From assembly GCA_024959305.1 (NCBI GenBank), contig JANXGQ010000054.1:1-38301 (forward strand): a DNA stretch of 38,301 nucleotides. The letters run 5' to 3'. The translations under genes were made by a program, and so were the position numbers. Position 1 is the first letter of the stretch. Each line of letters opens with the position of its first letter. This stretch comes from Porticoccaceae bacterium. Its GTDB lineage: Bacteria > Pseudomonadota > Gammaproteobacteria > Pseudomonadales > Porticoccaceae. The notes beneath the pieces were generated by a model. It was not told the origin of the DNA and did no database searches. It was given only the letters and a program-made list of their open reading frames with translations. Below are positions 8,972 to 19,063 of the stretch, in pieces.

Positions 8972-9086
8972 CAGTCAGCATAAATAACCTGCCAGCCCTA
9001 GAAATTTGCACTATTACTATTCATTATAGCTTCGATTTTACAAGGTCGGTAGAATACAGACTAAAATGTCGCAAGGGAAAACAATC

Positions 9087-10727
9087 ATGGAACGAGAACA
9101 TATTGATTATGACGTGGTTATCGTGGGGGCCGGGGCCTCGGGATTATCTGCAGCCTGTCGATTAAAACAAATCAATCCAGAGATATCAGTTTGTGTGGTG
9201 GAAAAGGGCTCAGAGGTCGGCGCGCATATTATTTCTGGCGCTGTTTTGGAGCCGACAGCGCTCAATGAGTTGTTCCCAGATTGGCCATCAATGGCAGCCC
9301 CTCTTATTACTCCAGTATCAGATGACCATGTATTTGTGTTTACCGGCGCTAAGAAGCGCATAAAGGTACCAAAGCTATTTGCCCCTAAAACCATGCACAA
9401 CAAAGGTAACTATATTGTTAGCCTAGGCAATCTGTGCCGCTGGTTGGCCGGGCAGGCTGAGAATTTGGGCGTTGAGGTTTTCCCTGGCTTTGCCGCCGCA
9501 GAGGTGCTGTATGGCGATAGTGGTGAAGTCAGGGGCATTGCTACCGGCGATATGGGTATTAGCCAATCCGGCGAGCGCAAAAATGGCTATATCCAAGGCA
9601 TGGAATTGCGCGCCAAGTACACATTGTTTTCCGAGGGCTGTCGCGGTCATTTGGGCAAGCAGTTGATTGCCAAATACCATCTCGATAAGGGCAAGGATCC
9701 GCAACACTATGGCATTGGCATTAAAGAATTGTGGAAGGTGCCAGCTGAACAACATAAACCGGGTCTGGTGGTGCATTCCGCAGGTTGGCCATTGGATGAA
9801 AGCAAATCCCTTGGCGGTGGCTTCCTATACCATTTGGAAGACCATCAGGTGGCTGTAGGACTCATTACCGACCTGTCATACAGCAATCCTCATCTGAGCC
9901 CCTACGATGAATTTCAACGCTATAAGCATCACCCAGAAATCAAACAGTATCTGCAGGGTGGAGAACGAATTACCTATGGCGCGCGGGCGCTGGTTAAGGG
10001 CGGCTTGCAGTCGCTGCCAAAGATGTCGTTTCCCGGCGGGATTTTGATTGGTGATGATGCGGGAACGCTCAATTTTGCGAAAATTAAGGGCAGCCATACC
10101 GCGATGAAGTCGGGCATGATAGCGGCGGAAACCGTTGCCGCGGCGCTGGCTGCAGACAATAGCAATACAGATCTTGAAGACTATGCACAGGCCTACAAGA
10201 ACTCTTGGGCCTATAAAGAGCTCCATAGGCAACGCAATTTTGGTCCGGCACAGCATAAGTTTGGCAATATTCTCGGCTCAGCTTGCGCCTTTATTGATAT
10301 TAATATCTTTAACGGTCTGTTGCCCTGGACTATGCACAACAAAATTGCCGATCACGAAACCTTAAAACCTGCGGATCAGTGCCCAACCATAAACTACCCA
10401 AAATACGATGGAAAACTGAGTTTTGATAAGGCCTCTTCGGTATTTTTGTCGAATACTAATCACGAGGAAGATCAACCCTGTCATCTTGTGCTCTCTGACC
10501 CAGATCTGCCAATCAGTAAAAATTTGCCTCTCTATAACGAACCTGCCCAGCACTACTGTCCAGCGGGCGTTTATGAAGTGATTGTAACCGATGATGGTGC
10601 TGAGAAATTTCAGATAAATGCGCAGAACTGCGTGCACTGCAAGACCTGCGATATTAAGGAGCCCAGCCAAAATATTAATTGGGTCACACCTGAAGGGGCC
10701 GGAGGGCCCAATTACCCAAATATGTAA
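9087..10727 (+). CDS. Electron transfer flavoprotein-ubiquinone oxidoreductase
   Basis: A 546-residue ETF-QO (ETFDH family) that oxidises reduced ETF and reduces ubiquinone at the inner membrane. Seen: N-terminal FAD-binding motif (VVIVGAGASGLSAACRL), the PKMSFPGGILIGDDAGTLN flavin motif around residue 320, and a C-terminal [4Fe-4S] ferredoxin-like domain with its cysteine cluster (NCVHCKTCDIKEPSQNINW, plus the upstream Cys in YCPAGVYEV). I chose the ATG at 9087 over the one at 9066 because a good Shine-Dalgarno, AAGGGA (9073-9078), sits 8 nt before it. The divergent etfBA operon supplies its substrate. It converges on the DUF1285 gene with a 2-bp gap. Confidence 0.96.
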   Translation: MEREHIDYDVVIVGAGASGLSAACRLKQINPEISVCVVEKGSEVGAHIISGAVLEPTALNELFPDWPSMAAPLITPVSDDHVFVFTGAKKRIKVPKLFAPKTMHNKGNYIVSLGNLCRWLAGQAENLGVEVFPGFAAAEVLYGDSGEVRGIATGDMGISQSGERKNGYIQGMELRAKYTLFSEGCRGHLGKQLIAKYHLDKGKDPQHYGIGIKELWKVPAEQHKPGLVVHSAGWPLDESKSLGGGFLYHLEDHQVAVGLITDLSYSNPHLSPYDEFQRYKHHPEIKQYLQGGERITYGARALVKGGLQSLPKMSFPGGILIGDDAGTLNFAKIKGSHTAMKSGMIAAETVAAALAADNSNTDLEDYAQAYKNSWAYKELHRQRNFGPAQHKFGNILGSACAFIDINIFNGLLPWTMHNKIADHETLKPADQCPTINYPKYDGKLSFDKASSVFLSNTNHEEDQPCHLVLSDPDLPISKNLPLYNEPAQHYCPAGVYEVIVTDDGAEKFQINAQNCVHCKTCDIKEPSQNINWVTPEGAGGPNYPNM

Positions 10728-10729
10728 CT

Positions 10730-11326
10730 CTATTCGTCGGGAAAATGGCCCAGTGAGAAGCTGCTACCCAAGCTCTCTAAAAACAGCTCATTGACCCCAT
10801 TGGGCAGAGAGACCACCTGCCCCCAGTCGATCAGCTGGTAATAAACTGAACGGCTGATAAGGCCCATCAGGTTATCGCGAACGCTTACCAGCGGTGAAAT
10901 TTCCTCTGCAAGCGTCCCTTGCTTAATCACTAGGGGGTGATCCGCGCCGACTACAATAAAGTCGTCAGTACTGGTTACCAAAACCACTGCCTGCTTGGCA
11001 TTGCGCTTTTCTCGCCTCGCCTCAACAATAAAAAAGGGCGCAATATCCACGTTGATCTGCCATTTCTCCACTGGGGTGACTAGGAAAAATTTGCCATCCT
11101 CGAATTTAAGGATTGTCGAAAATAATTTAACCATCGCCGGTCGTTTAATTTCCCGCCCTTCATGTACCCATCTCCCCTCTCTATCTATCCTGAGATCCAT
11201 ATCGCCTGTTTTTTCTGGATACCATAGATGCACGGGAGGAAGTGCTCCCAAGTGGTCTTTTTGTTGTTCTATCAGATCGGAAAAAAGTTTATCTGGGGTC
11301 GGCTTAGCGTCCACGAGCGAAGTCAC
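10730..11326 (-). CDS. DUF1285 domain-containing protein
   Basis: A 198-residue protein of the DUF1285 family (cytoplasmic, function not known to me). Recognisable stretches are PPVHLWYPEKTGDMDLRID, VKLFSTILKFEDGKFFLVTP and FIVVGADHPLVIK. It starts at a GTG that overlaps the TGA of the TetR gene (GTGA), so it is translated as the second gene of a two-gene unit. The coupling suggests that the TetR protein and DUF1285 share a physiological role, perhaps in lipid or membrane metabolism given the TetR context. That is only an inference. Confidence 0.85.
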   Translation of the reverse strand: MTSLVDAKPTPDKLFSDLIEQQKDHLGALPPVHLWYPEKTGDMDLRIDREGRWVHEGREIKRPAMVKLFSTILKFEDGKFFLVTPVEKWQINVDIAPFFIVEARREKRNAKQAVVLVTSTDDFIVVGADHPLVIKQGTLAEEISPLVSVRDNLMGLISRSVYYQLIDWGQVVSLPNGVNELFLESLGSSFSLGHFPDE

Positions 11327-12003
11327 TTAGCGCTTTTTATATCTTCAGAATTAGAGCTGCGATACTGGCCGCGGTTACCCATGGTTACACCTATATTGGT
11401 AATAAACTCCATCAGCTCCGCAGTGTCAGCTCGGTAGTCCCAGGTGCGGTTAGAGTACAGCTCCACGGCGCCTTGAGCCAGTGCCCAACAGGCTAGATAG
11501 TGAAAATGAGCAGGTACATCCTCAAGCACACCCCGACCAATTAGCTCAGTCATTAAACCGGCGAGCGAATCTTCGTTGGAGCGTCTCAAGCGGTGCAATT
11601 CTTCAATTTGAGCTATCACTTCCCCCGAGTCAATCAAGCGGGCTTCCAACTGCTGCATTAACCTGTCACGCCGCGGATTTTCAAGGCGTGATTGAAAATA
11701 GGCCTTGGCGGCAGCGCCTGAATCACCGCTCTCCGCCCTCTCAATTCCCAAGGTCAAACTTTTGGTAATAGTGCGCTCGTAGTCGAGTACTATTCTGATA
11801 AGGATTTCATTTTTAGTCAGGAAGTGTTTGTAGACCGTGCCTTTGCCAATCTCGGATTGGGATGCAATTTTAGACACGGTAACCCGATCGATGCCCTCTT
11901 CCAGCAGCAACTCTAAAGCGGCTTTGGTAATTTTCTGTTCACGAGCCAGAAACAGCTTTTTCTTCTCGCGAATCCTCTCAGCACTGGAACTGTTATTCTG
12001 CAT
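11323..12003 (-). CDS. TetR/AcrR family transcriptional regulator
   Basis: A 226-residue TetR-type repressor. The N-terminal helix-turn-helix spans about residues 20-70 (KITKAALELLLEEG, VTVSKIASQSEIGKGTVYKH, FLTKNEIL); the rest is a helical ligand-binding domain. The first 20 residues are a basic, low-complexity extension. It sits between thrH and DUF1285, overlapping the latter by 4 bp, and may regulate its own operon. Ligand and targets cannot be read from sequence. Its start lies about 30 bp from the end of thrH, so these genes could form one transcript (thrH, tetR, DUF1285). Confidence 0.92.
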   Translation of the reverse strand: MQNNSSSAERIREKKKLFLAREQKITKAALELLLEEGIDRVTVSKIASQSEIGKGTVYKHFLTKNEILIRIVLDYERTITKSLTLGIERAESGDSGAAAKAYFQSRLENPRRDRLMQQLEARLIDSGEVIAQIEELHRLRRSNEDSLAGLMTELIGRGVLEDVPAHFHYLACWALAQGAVELYSNRTWDYRADTAELMEFITNIGVTMGNRGQYRSSNSEDIKSAK

Positions 12004-12032
12004 AGTTCTTATTGAACACCATAAGTCTATTT

Positions 12033-12650
12033 TTACAGAGTGATATCTCTATTGCTAGCCCGAATAAACTCGCGCTTTAGCTCAGAGAACGTGTGTACAG
12101 CAGGAAACTGTGGGAACTCGTCGATAACATTGTCAGGCGCATGAAACAAAATTCCCGCATCTGCTTCTGCCAACATGGTCGTATCATTATACGAGTCTCC
12201 GGCCGCTATGGTTCTGTAATACATACTTTTGAAACCCACCACAGCTTGTCGCTTGGGATTGGCTTGCCGCAGTCTATAGTCAGCTACGTTGCCATCGCTA
12301 TCGATCTCGAGCTTATGGCACAGTAGCGTGGGATAGCCCAACTGTTTCATCAGTGGGCTTGCAAACTCGTAGAAGGTATCTGAAAGAATTACCACTTGAA
12401 ATCGCTCGCGCAACCAATCTACAAAATCAGCAGCACCATCCAACGGCGCAAGCGTAGCAATCACTTCCTGTATCTCCTTCAATCCTAGACCATGCTGACG
12501 CAACAAATCCAGCCTGTAGTTCATAAGCACGTTGTAGTCAGGCTCATCCCTAGTCGTTTTTTTAAGCTCCTCAATACCGGTCTTCTCAGCAAACGCAATC
12601 CAGATTTCTGGTACCAAAACACCCTCTAAGTCCAAACAGGCAATCTCCAC
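12033..12650 (-). CDS. thrH: Bifunctional phosphoserine phosphatase / homoserine phosphotransferase ThrH
   Basis: A 205-residue HAD-superfamily enzyme, nearly the same as Pseudomonas ThrH along its whole length. It has the nucleophile motif CLDLEGVLVPE, the SDTFYEF motif, and the acidic motif AAGDSYNDTTML. Known role: dephosphorylates phosphoserine and can transfer the phosphate to homoserine, linking serine and threonine synthesis. I chose the GTG at 12648-12650, not the ATG 18 bp upstream: a perfect AGGAG lies 5 bp before the GTG, and the resulting start (VEIACLDLEG, translated M) matches the family and gives the family length of 205. Divergent from cysH. Confidence 0.95.
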   Translation of the reverse strand: MEIACLDLEGVLVPEIWIAFAEKTGIEELKKTTRDEPDYNVLMNYRLDLLRQHGLGLKEIQEVIATLAPLDGAADFVDWLRERFQVVILSDTFYEFASPLMKQLGYPTLLCHKLEIDSDGNVADYRLRQANPKRQAVVGFKSMYYRTIAAGDSYNDTTMLAEADAGILFHAPDNVIDEFPQFPAVHTFSELKREFIRASNRDITL

Positions 12651-12786
12651 AATAACTCCTAATAACAATATGTATACACTCTACTGAAATTATCGAGCCT
12701 TCGCAATCGGCGTCATGGTTCAAGCTGTGCCGAATCAAAAGTTAGAGCGCCTAATTACTGTTCGCCAACTCAGCTATTTGGTATAG

Positions 12787-12814
12787 TTGTAGCCTATTTC
12801 GGAGCTGGCTATAA
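12787..12814 (+). promoter_or_regulatory. Possible sigma70-type promoter for cysH
   Basis: TTGTAG (12787-12792) and CTATAA (12809-12814) are 16 bp apart, about 50 bp before the cysH ATG. Both boxes are imperfect. A CysB site would be expected nearby, but I cannot define one by eye. Confidence 0.3.
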
Positions 12815-12863
12815 GAGAGTCCCAGATCCTTGGTTTCACAGCAAATATGAGTACCTAATAACC

Positions 12864-13595
12864 ATGCATAATTTAATCAATACCACAGATATCGAGCGCG
12901 AACTTTCTACCAAAGCACCTCAGCAAATACTGCGTTATGCGCTGGAAAATCACGATAATATCGCTATCTCCTTTAGTGGCGCAGAAGACGTAGTTTTAAT
13001 TGATATGGCTTATAAAATCCGCCCCGATATTAAAGTTTTTTCCTTGGATACGGGCAGATTGCACTCCGAGACTTACCGTTTTATGGACAGCGTACGCAAT
13101 CACTATAAGATTGATATAGATATCATTATGCCCGAGTCTCTGGCAGTGGAAAAATTGGTTAAGGAAAAAGGGTTATTTAGTTTTTACCAAGATGACCACA
13201 AGGAGTGTTGCGGGATAAGAAAAATCTCTCCATTGCGCCGACATCTTTTAACCTTAGACGCATGGATTACCGGGCAGCGCCGCGACCAAAGTCCTGGCAC
13301 TAGAGCCAGTGTGCCAGTTATCCAAGACGATAAAGCATTCGCCCGCGAAAATGATGTTTTAACTAAGTTTAATCCTTTGGCTAACTGGTCGTCTCAGCAA
13401 GTTTGGGATTACATACGCGCGTTTGAAGTGCCCTACAATGAACTTCACGACCGCGGATTTGTCAGCATTGGTTGCGAACCTTGCACAAGGGCCATTGGGC
13501 CGGGTCAACATGAACGCGAAGGTCGCTGGTGGTGGGAGGAGTCCACTAAGAAAGAGTGCGGGCTCCACGCTGTCAATATGGATAAACCAAGCTAG
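12864..13595 (+). CDS. cysH: Adenylylsulfate (APS) reductase, assimilatory, [4Fe-4S] type
   Basis: A 243-residue reductase that converts APS to sulfite and AMP with thioredoxin or glutathione. Seen: PAPS-reductase P-loop-like motif SFSGAEDV (37-44), [10 protein letters not shown], the paired cysteines C115-C116 (KECCGIRK) and C204/C207 (GCEPCTRA), and the C-terminal catalytic ECGLH (C232). The CC...CxxC set ligates an iron-sulfur cluster and marks the plant/Pseudomonas-type APS-using enzymes, not the cluster-free PAPS reductase of E. coli. No clear Shine-Dalgarno precedes the ATG. The control gene cysB lies convergent, with a MITE-like repeat between them. Confidence 0.95.
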   Translation: MHNLINTTDIERELSTKAPQQILRYALENHDNIAISFSGAEDVVLIDMAYKIRPDIKVFSLDTGRLHSETYRFMDSVRNHYKIDIDIIMPESLAVEKLVKEKGLFSFYQDDHKECCGIRKISPLRRHLLTLDAWITGQRRDQSPGTRASVPVIQDDKAFARENDVLTKFNPLANWSSQQVWDYIRAFEVPYNELHDRGFVSIGCEPCTRAIGPGQHEREGRWWWEESTKKECGLHAVNMDKPS

Positions 13596-13608
13596 CCAAA
13601 AAAATAGG

Positions 13609-13729
13609 GTTATTGCGAACGCAGTGAAGCAGTCTTTATGTAGCAGGCGCGTACTTTGGGAGATTGCTTCGTGGGCCTGCCCCATAAGCGCAGTTAGTGC
13701 TTTGGGTACACTGCGTTCCTCACAATAAC
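13609..13729. mobile_element. MITE-like dispersed repeat, 121 bp, between cysH and cysB
   Basis: The ends are imperfect inverted repeats: GTTATTGCGAACGCAGTG on the left, and on the right a sequence whose complement reads GTTATTGTGAGGAACGCAGTG with a short insertion. The interior holds the pair GCAGTC/GATTGCTTC. No transposase is encoded. A truncated relative lies at 33818-33868. It resembles the ATTGCGA..GCAG.GAAGCAATC element scattered in many proteobacterial genomes. As RNA it would fold into a long hairpin and could terminate the convergent cysH and cysB transcripts. Confidence 0.75.
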
Positions 13730-13772
13730 GGCAGTTTTCGTGCGAAATCCGCATGCCCTGCCTCAGGCTAAA

Positions 13773-14768
<996 letters not shown>

Positions 14769-14871
14769 CTATATATGCGTTTAAGCTATAAAACTATACA
14801 ATTTTATTCTTTCTTTGAATAGTAACCAGTTGTTAAAGTGCACAGGTTTTTTGAGTTAAGTGCAGATTTCT

Positions 14872-15684
14872 ATGATTGATTTTTTATTCACAGTACTCGT
14901 CACAATCTATCAAAACCCGCTCTACATCGGAGCCGGTGCTGCGGTGGGACTGGCCATTGGATTGACCGGCGTGGGTGGTGGATCATTAATGACCCCACTG
15001 CTTATTCTTTTTGGCTTTCCATACAATGTGGCCATAGGCACTGACCTTCTCTATGCCTCAATTACCAAAGCTGGAGGCATGCTGTCCCACAGCCGTCAAA
15101 AAACCATAGAGTGGCGTGTGGTAGCATTTTTAGGCTTAGGAAGTTTGCCGGCATCATTGATAACTACACAGTTCTTAAGCAATGTATTTTCGGATTCCTC
15201 TGAATATGAATCCATACTGACTCACAGCTTGGGTATTATGCTGGTACTGACCGCGCTGGTGATTATCTTTCGCGGCAGATTAAGTGCTAAAGAAGCGTTG
15301 AGCCCGCAACAGAAACCTAAAGAATATGCTGATATTATGGTTTTTTTCGCCGGCATTTTTCTGGGTATTTTTGTCACCCTATCTTCGGTGGGAGCTGGCG
15401 CTTTTGGAGCCGCTGTTTTGATGTTGCTGTACCCTTATCTTAAAACGGTAAAGATTGTGGGTACAGATATTTCCCACGCGGTGCCCCTGACACTGATCGC
15501 CGGATTGGGACATTTCTTTATTCTCGGCAATGTAGATCTTTTACTGTTGGTCTGCCTACTTATCGGCTCTCTTCCCGCTATACATTTTGGCACCAAACTG
15601 GCTGCGCGTATGCCCAGCGATCTGCTACAAACCTTGATTGCAATGATCCTTTTGGGGTTGGGTATTAAATTTATAGTTTCTTAA
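14872..15684 (+). CDS. TSUP (TauE/SafE) family sulfite/sulfate-type permease
   Basis: A 270-residue polytopic inner-membrane protein of the TSUP family. The family motif GLTGVGGGSLMTPLLILFG appears near residue 30 and its echo LSSVGAGAFGAAVLMLLYP near 170, marking the internal two-fold repeat. About seven or eight hydrophobic segments can be counted. TSUP members export sulfite or sulfoacetate, or move other sulfur anions. Placement beside and divergent from cysB makes a sulfur anion likely. The start could also be the GTG at 14860, four codons upstream; neither has a strong Shine-Dalgarno. Confidence 0.87.
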   Translation: MIDFLFTVLVTIYQNPLYIGAGAAVGLAIGLTGVGGGSLMTPLLILFGFPYNVAIGTDLLYASITKAGGMLSHSRQKTIEWRVVAFLGLGSLPASLITTQFLSNVFSDSSEYESILTHSLGIMLVLTALVIIFRGRLSAKEALSPQQKPKEYADIMVFFAGIFLGIFVTLSSVGAGAFGAAVLMLLYPYLKTVKIVGTDISHAVPLTLIAGLGHFFILGNVDLLLLVCLLIGSLPAIHFGTKLAARMPSDLLQTLIAMILLGLGIKFIVS

Positions 15685-15709
15685 CGGCGCTGTGGGTCAG
15701 CTTAAGTGG

Positions 15710-16621
15710 CTATGTTGAAGGCTTTTCATTCGCCACGCCATGAGGCACATGACCGGTGGCAACGTATTCGCTAGCCGATGAGCAATGCACCTGCTGGTCA
15801 TCAAAAAAAACATCGGCACCAAATGACTTTAAAAAGTCGCCTTTGCTTAACCCACCGAGAAAAAGACTTTCATCAATGCGCACATTCCACTCGCGCAGGG
15901 TGCGCACCACTCGCTCATGGGCGGGGGCTGCCCGAGCCGTTACCAACGCGGTGCGAATTGGACATTGGCCGCTGGGAAACTCCGACTGCAGTGCCTGTAA
16001 TGCCTCCAAGAAGTTTTTAAATGGACCCGGATCCAATGGCTTATGCGCTGACTTTTTCTCATTTTCGGTAAATGCATCCAGCCCCTGTTCTTTAAAAATC
16101 CGCTCCGAGGCGTCTGAAAAAAGCACAGCATCACCATCAAAAGCGAAACGCAATTCATCCGAGGTATTGGAGGCTCCCTGAGAGGGCAATAAAGTAGCCG
16201 CCGCCATACCACTGTGCAACGCGTTGCGAACGTCACCTGCATTGGTGGATAAGAATAAGTGACAGGCAAAGGCAGACACATATCTATATGGGCTGTCACC
16301 TCCTGAAAATGCCGCCCTCGATATATTGAGATTGTGGTGAGCTATGGAGTTGAATACCCGCAGCCCAGTATCCGCCGAATTTCTGGAAAGGAGGATAATC
16401 TCAACTCTGGGTTCGCCCCCTAATTTTTCATTGATGCGCAACAGCTTCGAGGCCAGAGGGAATGCTTCACCTGGCTCGAGAATAACATCCTCGTGCTGAC
16501 GTTGATATTGCGCATAGGCAGCTACACCCTGCTCTTCGTATATCTTATGGCTTTCACGCATATCGAACAGAGCCGTTGAGGATATGGCGATAACCAGTTT
16601 TGGGCCTGTGCCTTTAGCCAT
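15710..16621 (-). CDS. Cytosolic 5'-nucleotidase (cN-I / NT5C1 family)
   Basis: A 303-residue protein of the 5'-nucleotidase family that includes vertebrate cN-I. It has LVIAISSTALFDMRESH at the start, IILLSRNSADTGLRVFNSI, the acidic FAFDGDAVLFSDASE motif and a late FFDDQQVHC. Known activity in the family: AMP (or other NMP) to nucleoside plus phosphate in the cytoplasm. It follows the AGCS symporter with a 2-bp gap, so it is the last gene of that transcript. AMP is also a product of the APS reductase encoded nearby, but a functional link is speculation. Confidence 0.88.
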   Translation of the reverse strand: MAKGTGPKLVIAISSTALFDMRESHKIYEEQGVAAYAQYQRQHEDVILEPGEAFPLASKLLRINEKLGGEPRVEIILLSRNSADTGLRVFNSIAHHNLNISRAAFSGGDSPYRYVSAFACHLFLSTNAGDVRNALHSGMAAATLLPSQGASNTSDELRFAFDGDAVLFSDASERIFKEQGLDAFTENEKKSAHKPLDPGPFKNFLEALQALQSEFPSGQCPIRTALVTARAAPAHERVVRTLREWNVRIDESLFLGGLSKGDFLKSFGADVFFDDQQVHCSSASEYVATGHVPHGVANEKPST

Positions 16622-16623
16622 GC

Positions 16624-17988
16624 CTAGGGATTTCCATCGGTCACTGTATCAGGGGTTGATACAGCCTTGGCAAAATACGCTCTAGTCAATCTGAAAACCA
16701 CCGGAGATAAAAGTAGCAAGGCTATTAGGTTGGGTATGGCCATAAAACCATTTAAAGCGTCTGACATCTTCCACACCACACCCAGACTCATTTGGGTGCC
16801 CAGAAAAATGCCGACAACCCATAAAATTCTGAATGGCATCACAATCTTTGGCCCGAGAAGAAATTGCGCACAGCGTTCGCCGTAATAACTCCATCCCAGC
16901 ATGGTGGTAAAGGCAAATAATGCGATACAGATCGCTAGAATACTCCCACCTAGAGGCAGGGTCGCGTCGAAAACATGCAGCGTCATAGCGGCACCCTGTA
17001 GGTCGGTACTCCATACATTGGTCACTATCAACACCAGGCCGGTCATGGTGCAAATAATCAGGGTATCTATAAAGGTTCCCAGCATAGCGATAGTGCCCTG
17101 CCTTACCGGACTGTTAGTTGCTGCGGCTGCATGGGCGATTGGCGCCGAACCCAAGCCAGATTCATTGGAAAAGATTCCCCGCGCTACACCCATACGCAGT
17201 GCTAGCATTACAGTGGCTCCGGCAAAGCCTCCAGTGGCCGCTGTGCCACTAAAGGCACTATCCACAATCAGTACCAAAGCAGCCGGTATTTCAGCACTAT
17301 TGAGCGCTAAGATAATCAGGGTGGATAGCAGGTAGACAACTGCCATCAAAGGCACTAATTTACCCGCTACTTGGGCAATACGTTTGATACCGCCCAGCAG
17401 CACTAGGGCAACCAGTACTGACATCACCACACCACTGAGCGCAGTGGGAATGTCGAAGCTGCTCAACAGTACCTGTGAAACCGTATTGGACTGCACCGTA
17501 TTGGCCAAACCAAAACCTGCCAAACTGCCGAAAATGGCGAACATAATCGCCAGTGGCTTCCAGCGCTTGCCCAAACCATTTTTTATATAGTACATGGGGC
17601 CGCCAACTTTGCTGCCCGCATCGTCAGTCTCACGAAAGTGCACCGCCAATACGGCCTCTGCATATTTGGTGGCCATACCAACCAACGCTGTACACCACAT
17701 CCAGAACAGTGCGCCGGGACCCCCTATGCCTATAGCAGTGGCTACCCCCGCTATATTGCCCGTACCCACTGTTGAGGAAAGTGCGGTCATCAACGCGTTG
17801 AATGGGCTGATTTCACCCTCGCCACTGCCTTGACGACCTTTAAAAAGCTGTCGAAACGCATAGGGAATACGGGTAATTGTCATACCGCGCAGCCCAATGG
17901 TCAGAAATATGCCAGTCCCCAATAACAGGGTCAGCATTACCGGACCCCATATAAAGCCATTGATTGAGTCAATTATCTGTTCGAACAT
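16624..17988 (-). CDS. AGCS family sodium/cation:alanine/glycine symporter
   Basis: A 454-residue inner-membrane transporter with about 10-11 hydrophobic segments. AGCS signatures: the start FEQIIDSINGFIWGPVML, MTALSSTVGTGNIAGVATAI (substrate and sodium site), GGPGALFWMWCTALVGMATKYAEAVL, and ARGIFSNESGLGSAPIAHAA. It imports small neutral amino acids with Na+ or H+. I used the ATG at 17988: AAGAGG lies 5-6 nt before it, and the GTG two codons upstream would be too close. It sits between a D-cysteine desulfhydrase-like gene (17 bp upstream) and the nucleotidase, probably in one operon. Confidence 0.94.
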   Translation of the reverse strand: MFEQIIDSINGFIWGPVMLTLLLGTGIFLTIGLRGMTITRIPYAFRQLFKGRQGSGEGEISPFNALMTALSSTVGTGNIAGVATAIGIGGPGALFWMWCTALVGMATKYAEAVLAVHFRETDDAGSKVGGPMYYIKNGLGKRWKPLAIMFAIFGSLAGFGLANTVQSNTVSQVLLSSFDIPTALSGVVMSVLVALVLLGGIKRIAQVAGKLVPLMAVVYLLSTLIILALNSAEIPAALVLIVDSAFSGTAATGGFAGATVMLALRMGVARGIFSNESGLGSAPIAHAAAATNSPVRQGTIAMLGTFIDTLIICTMTGLVLIVTNVWSTDLQGAAMTLHVFDATLPLGGSILAICIALFAFTTMLGWSYYGERCAQFLLGPKIVMPFRILWVVGIFLGTQMSLGVVWKMSDALNGFMAIPNLIALLLLSPVVFRLTRAYFAKAVSTPDTVTDGNP

Positions 17989-18005
17989 CAACACCTCTTG
18001 TCAGC

Positions 18006-19007
18006 CTAACAATTCAATAAATCTTGCTGAGCCAAAAGTCCAAAAAGACCACCCGTATGTACAAATACTATGTCAGTCTCATTGCAAAATCGACCCTGCT
18101 TAATATCCTCCACCATACCGTAGAACGCCTTGCCGGTGTAGGTCTGATCCAGTATAACGCCCTCTGTCAGGGCCAGACGTTTAATCATCTGGTATACCGC
18201 TGGCTCTGCAACGGCATAATCCGGGCCAATATACTGATCATTGGTTTTAATCACCAGCTGATCTATATTGACGGCGCTTGCATACTCTGCACTCCAATCT
18301 GAGATATCCCGCTTAATCTTGATTTCAAAATACGCGGCGTTATCACAGACTGCATAGCCTTCAACCCTAGTATCCATACCGAGCATATGGCAGCCTAGAG
18401 TCAGCCCAGCCTGGGTGCCGCCAGAGCCGGTTGCATGGATAATTCGACTGGGATTTATTTGCTCTCGTATAAAATCTTTCTGCAGTTCTTCTGATGCCGC
18501 TATATAGCCCCAGATACCGATTGCATTACTGCCGCCAGTGGGTATGCAATAGCTGGAAACAGCCTGATCTGAGTATTTCTGTTGCCAATGGCTAAATAAT
18601 TGATCGAGCTGTTTGAATTGGTCTTTGCTGTATAGGCTGATCTCGGCACCCAGCAGTTGATCCAGTAATAGATTCCCCACTGGATCAGGATCCCGATCAA
18701 GCCGCAGCAATAGGTGAACCTTAAACCCTAACTGCGCTCCCAAAACAGCAACTGCGCGACAGTGATTAGATTGCACGCCACCACTGGTTATGATGGCAGT
18801 GCATCCCTTTTGTTTGGCGTCCGCCATAAGGAATTCAAGCTTGCGCACCTTATTTCCAGATGTCAGACATCCGGTTAGGTCGTCGCGCTTGATCCACAAT
18901 CGGGGAACAGACAGACCCTGATCCTGCAAGCTAGCACGAAATCTGTCCAGCGCGTAGAAAGGCGTGGGGGTCTGTGCTAAGTCAAGCCTTGCAGGATAGG
19001 CCAACAT
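18006..19007 (-). CDS. PLP-dependent D-cysteine desulfhydrase / ACC deaminase-like enzyme
   Basis: A 333-residue fold-type II PLP enzyme. PLP lysine K53 lies in LTSGNKVRKLEFL; the substrate-binding SGGVQSNHCRAVA follows; the phosphate-binding loop is ATGSGGTQAGL. D-cysteine desulfhydrase (pyruvate, H2S and ammonia from D-cysteine) and ACC deaminase share this architecture; sequence by eye favours the DcyD group. The neighbouring AGCS symporter could import the amino-acid substrate, and the sulfur genes nearby support a D-cysteine or related role. It follows yajC by 56 bp without an obvious terminator. Confidence 0.85.
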   Translation of the reverse strand: MLAYPARLDLAQTPTPFYALDRFRASLQDQGLSVPRLWIKRDDLTGCLTSGNKVRKLEFLMADAKQKGCTAIITSGGVQSNHCRAVAVLGAQLGFKVHLLLRLDRDPDPVGNLLLDQLLGAEISLYSKDQFKQLDQLFSHWQQKYSDQAVSSYCIPTGGSNAIGIWGYIAASEELQKDFIREQINPSRIIHATGSGGTQAGLTLGCHMLGMDTRVEGYAVCDNAAYFEIKIKRDISDWSAEYASAVNIDQLVIKTNDQYIGPDYAVAEPAVYQMIKRLALTEGVILDQTYTGKAFYGMVEDIKQGRFCNETDIVFVHTGGLFGLLAQQDLLNC

Positions 19008-19063
19008 GGGTTTAGTTTATGCCAACCGTTAAGTTCATCATCTGATGATCATTTGTCAGTTGA

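Noticed and set aside
9066..9086. ATG at 9066 as the start of ETF-QO
   Set aside because: No ribosome site; the ATG at 9087 has AAGGGA at ideal spacing.
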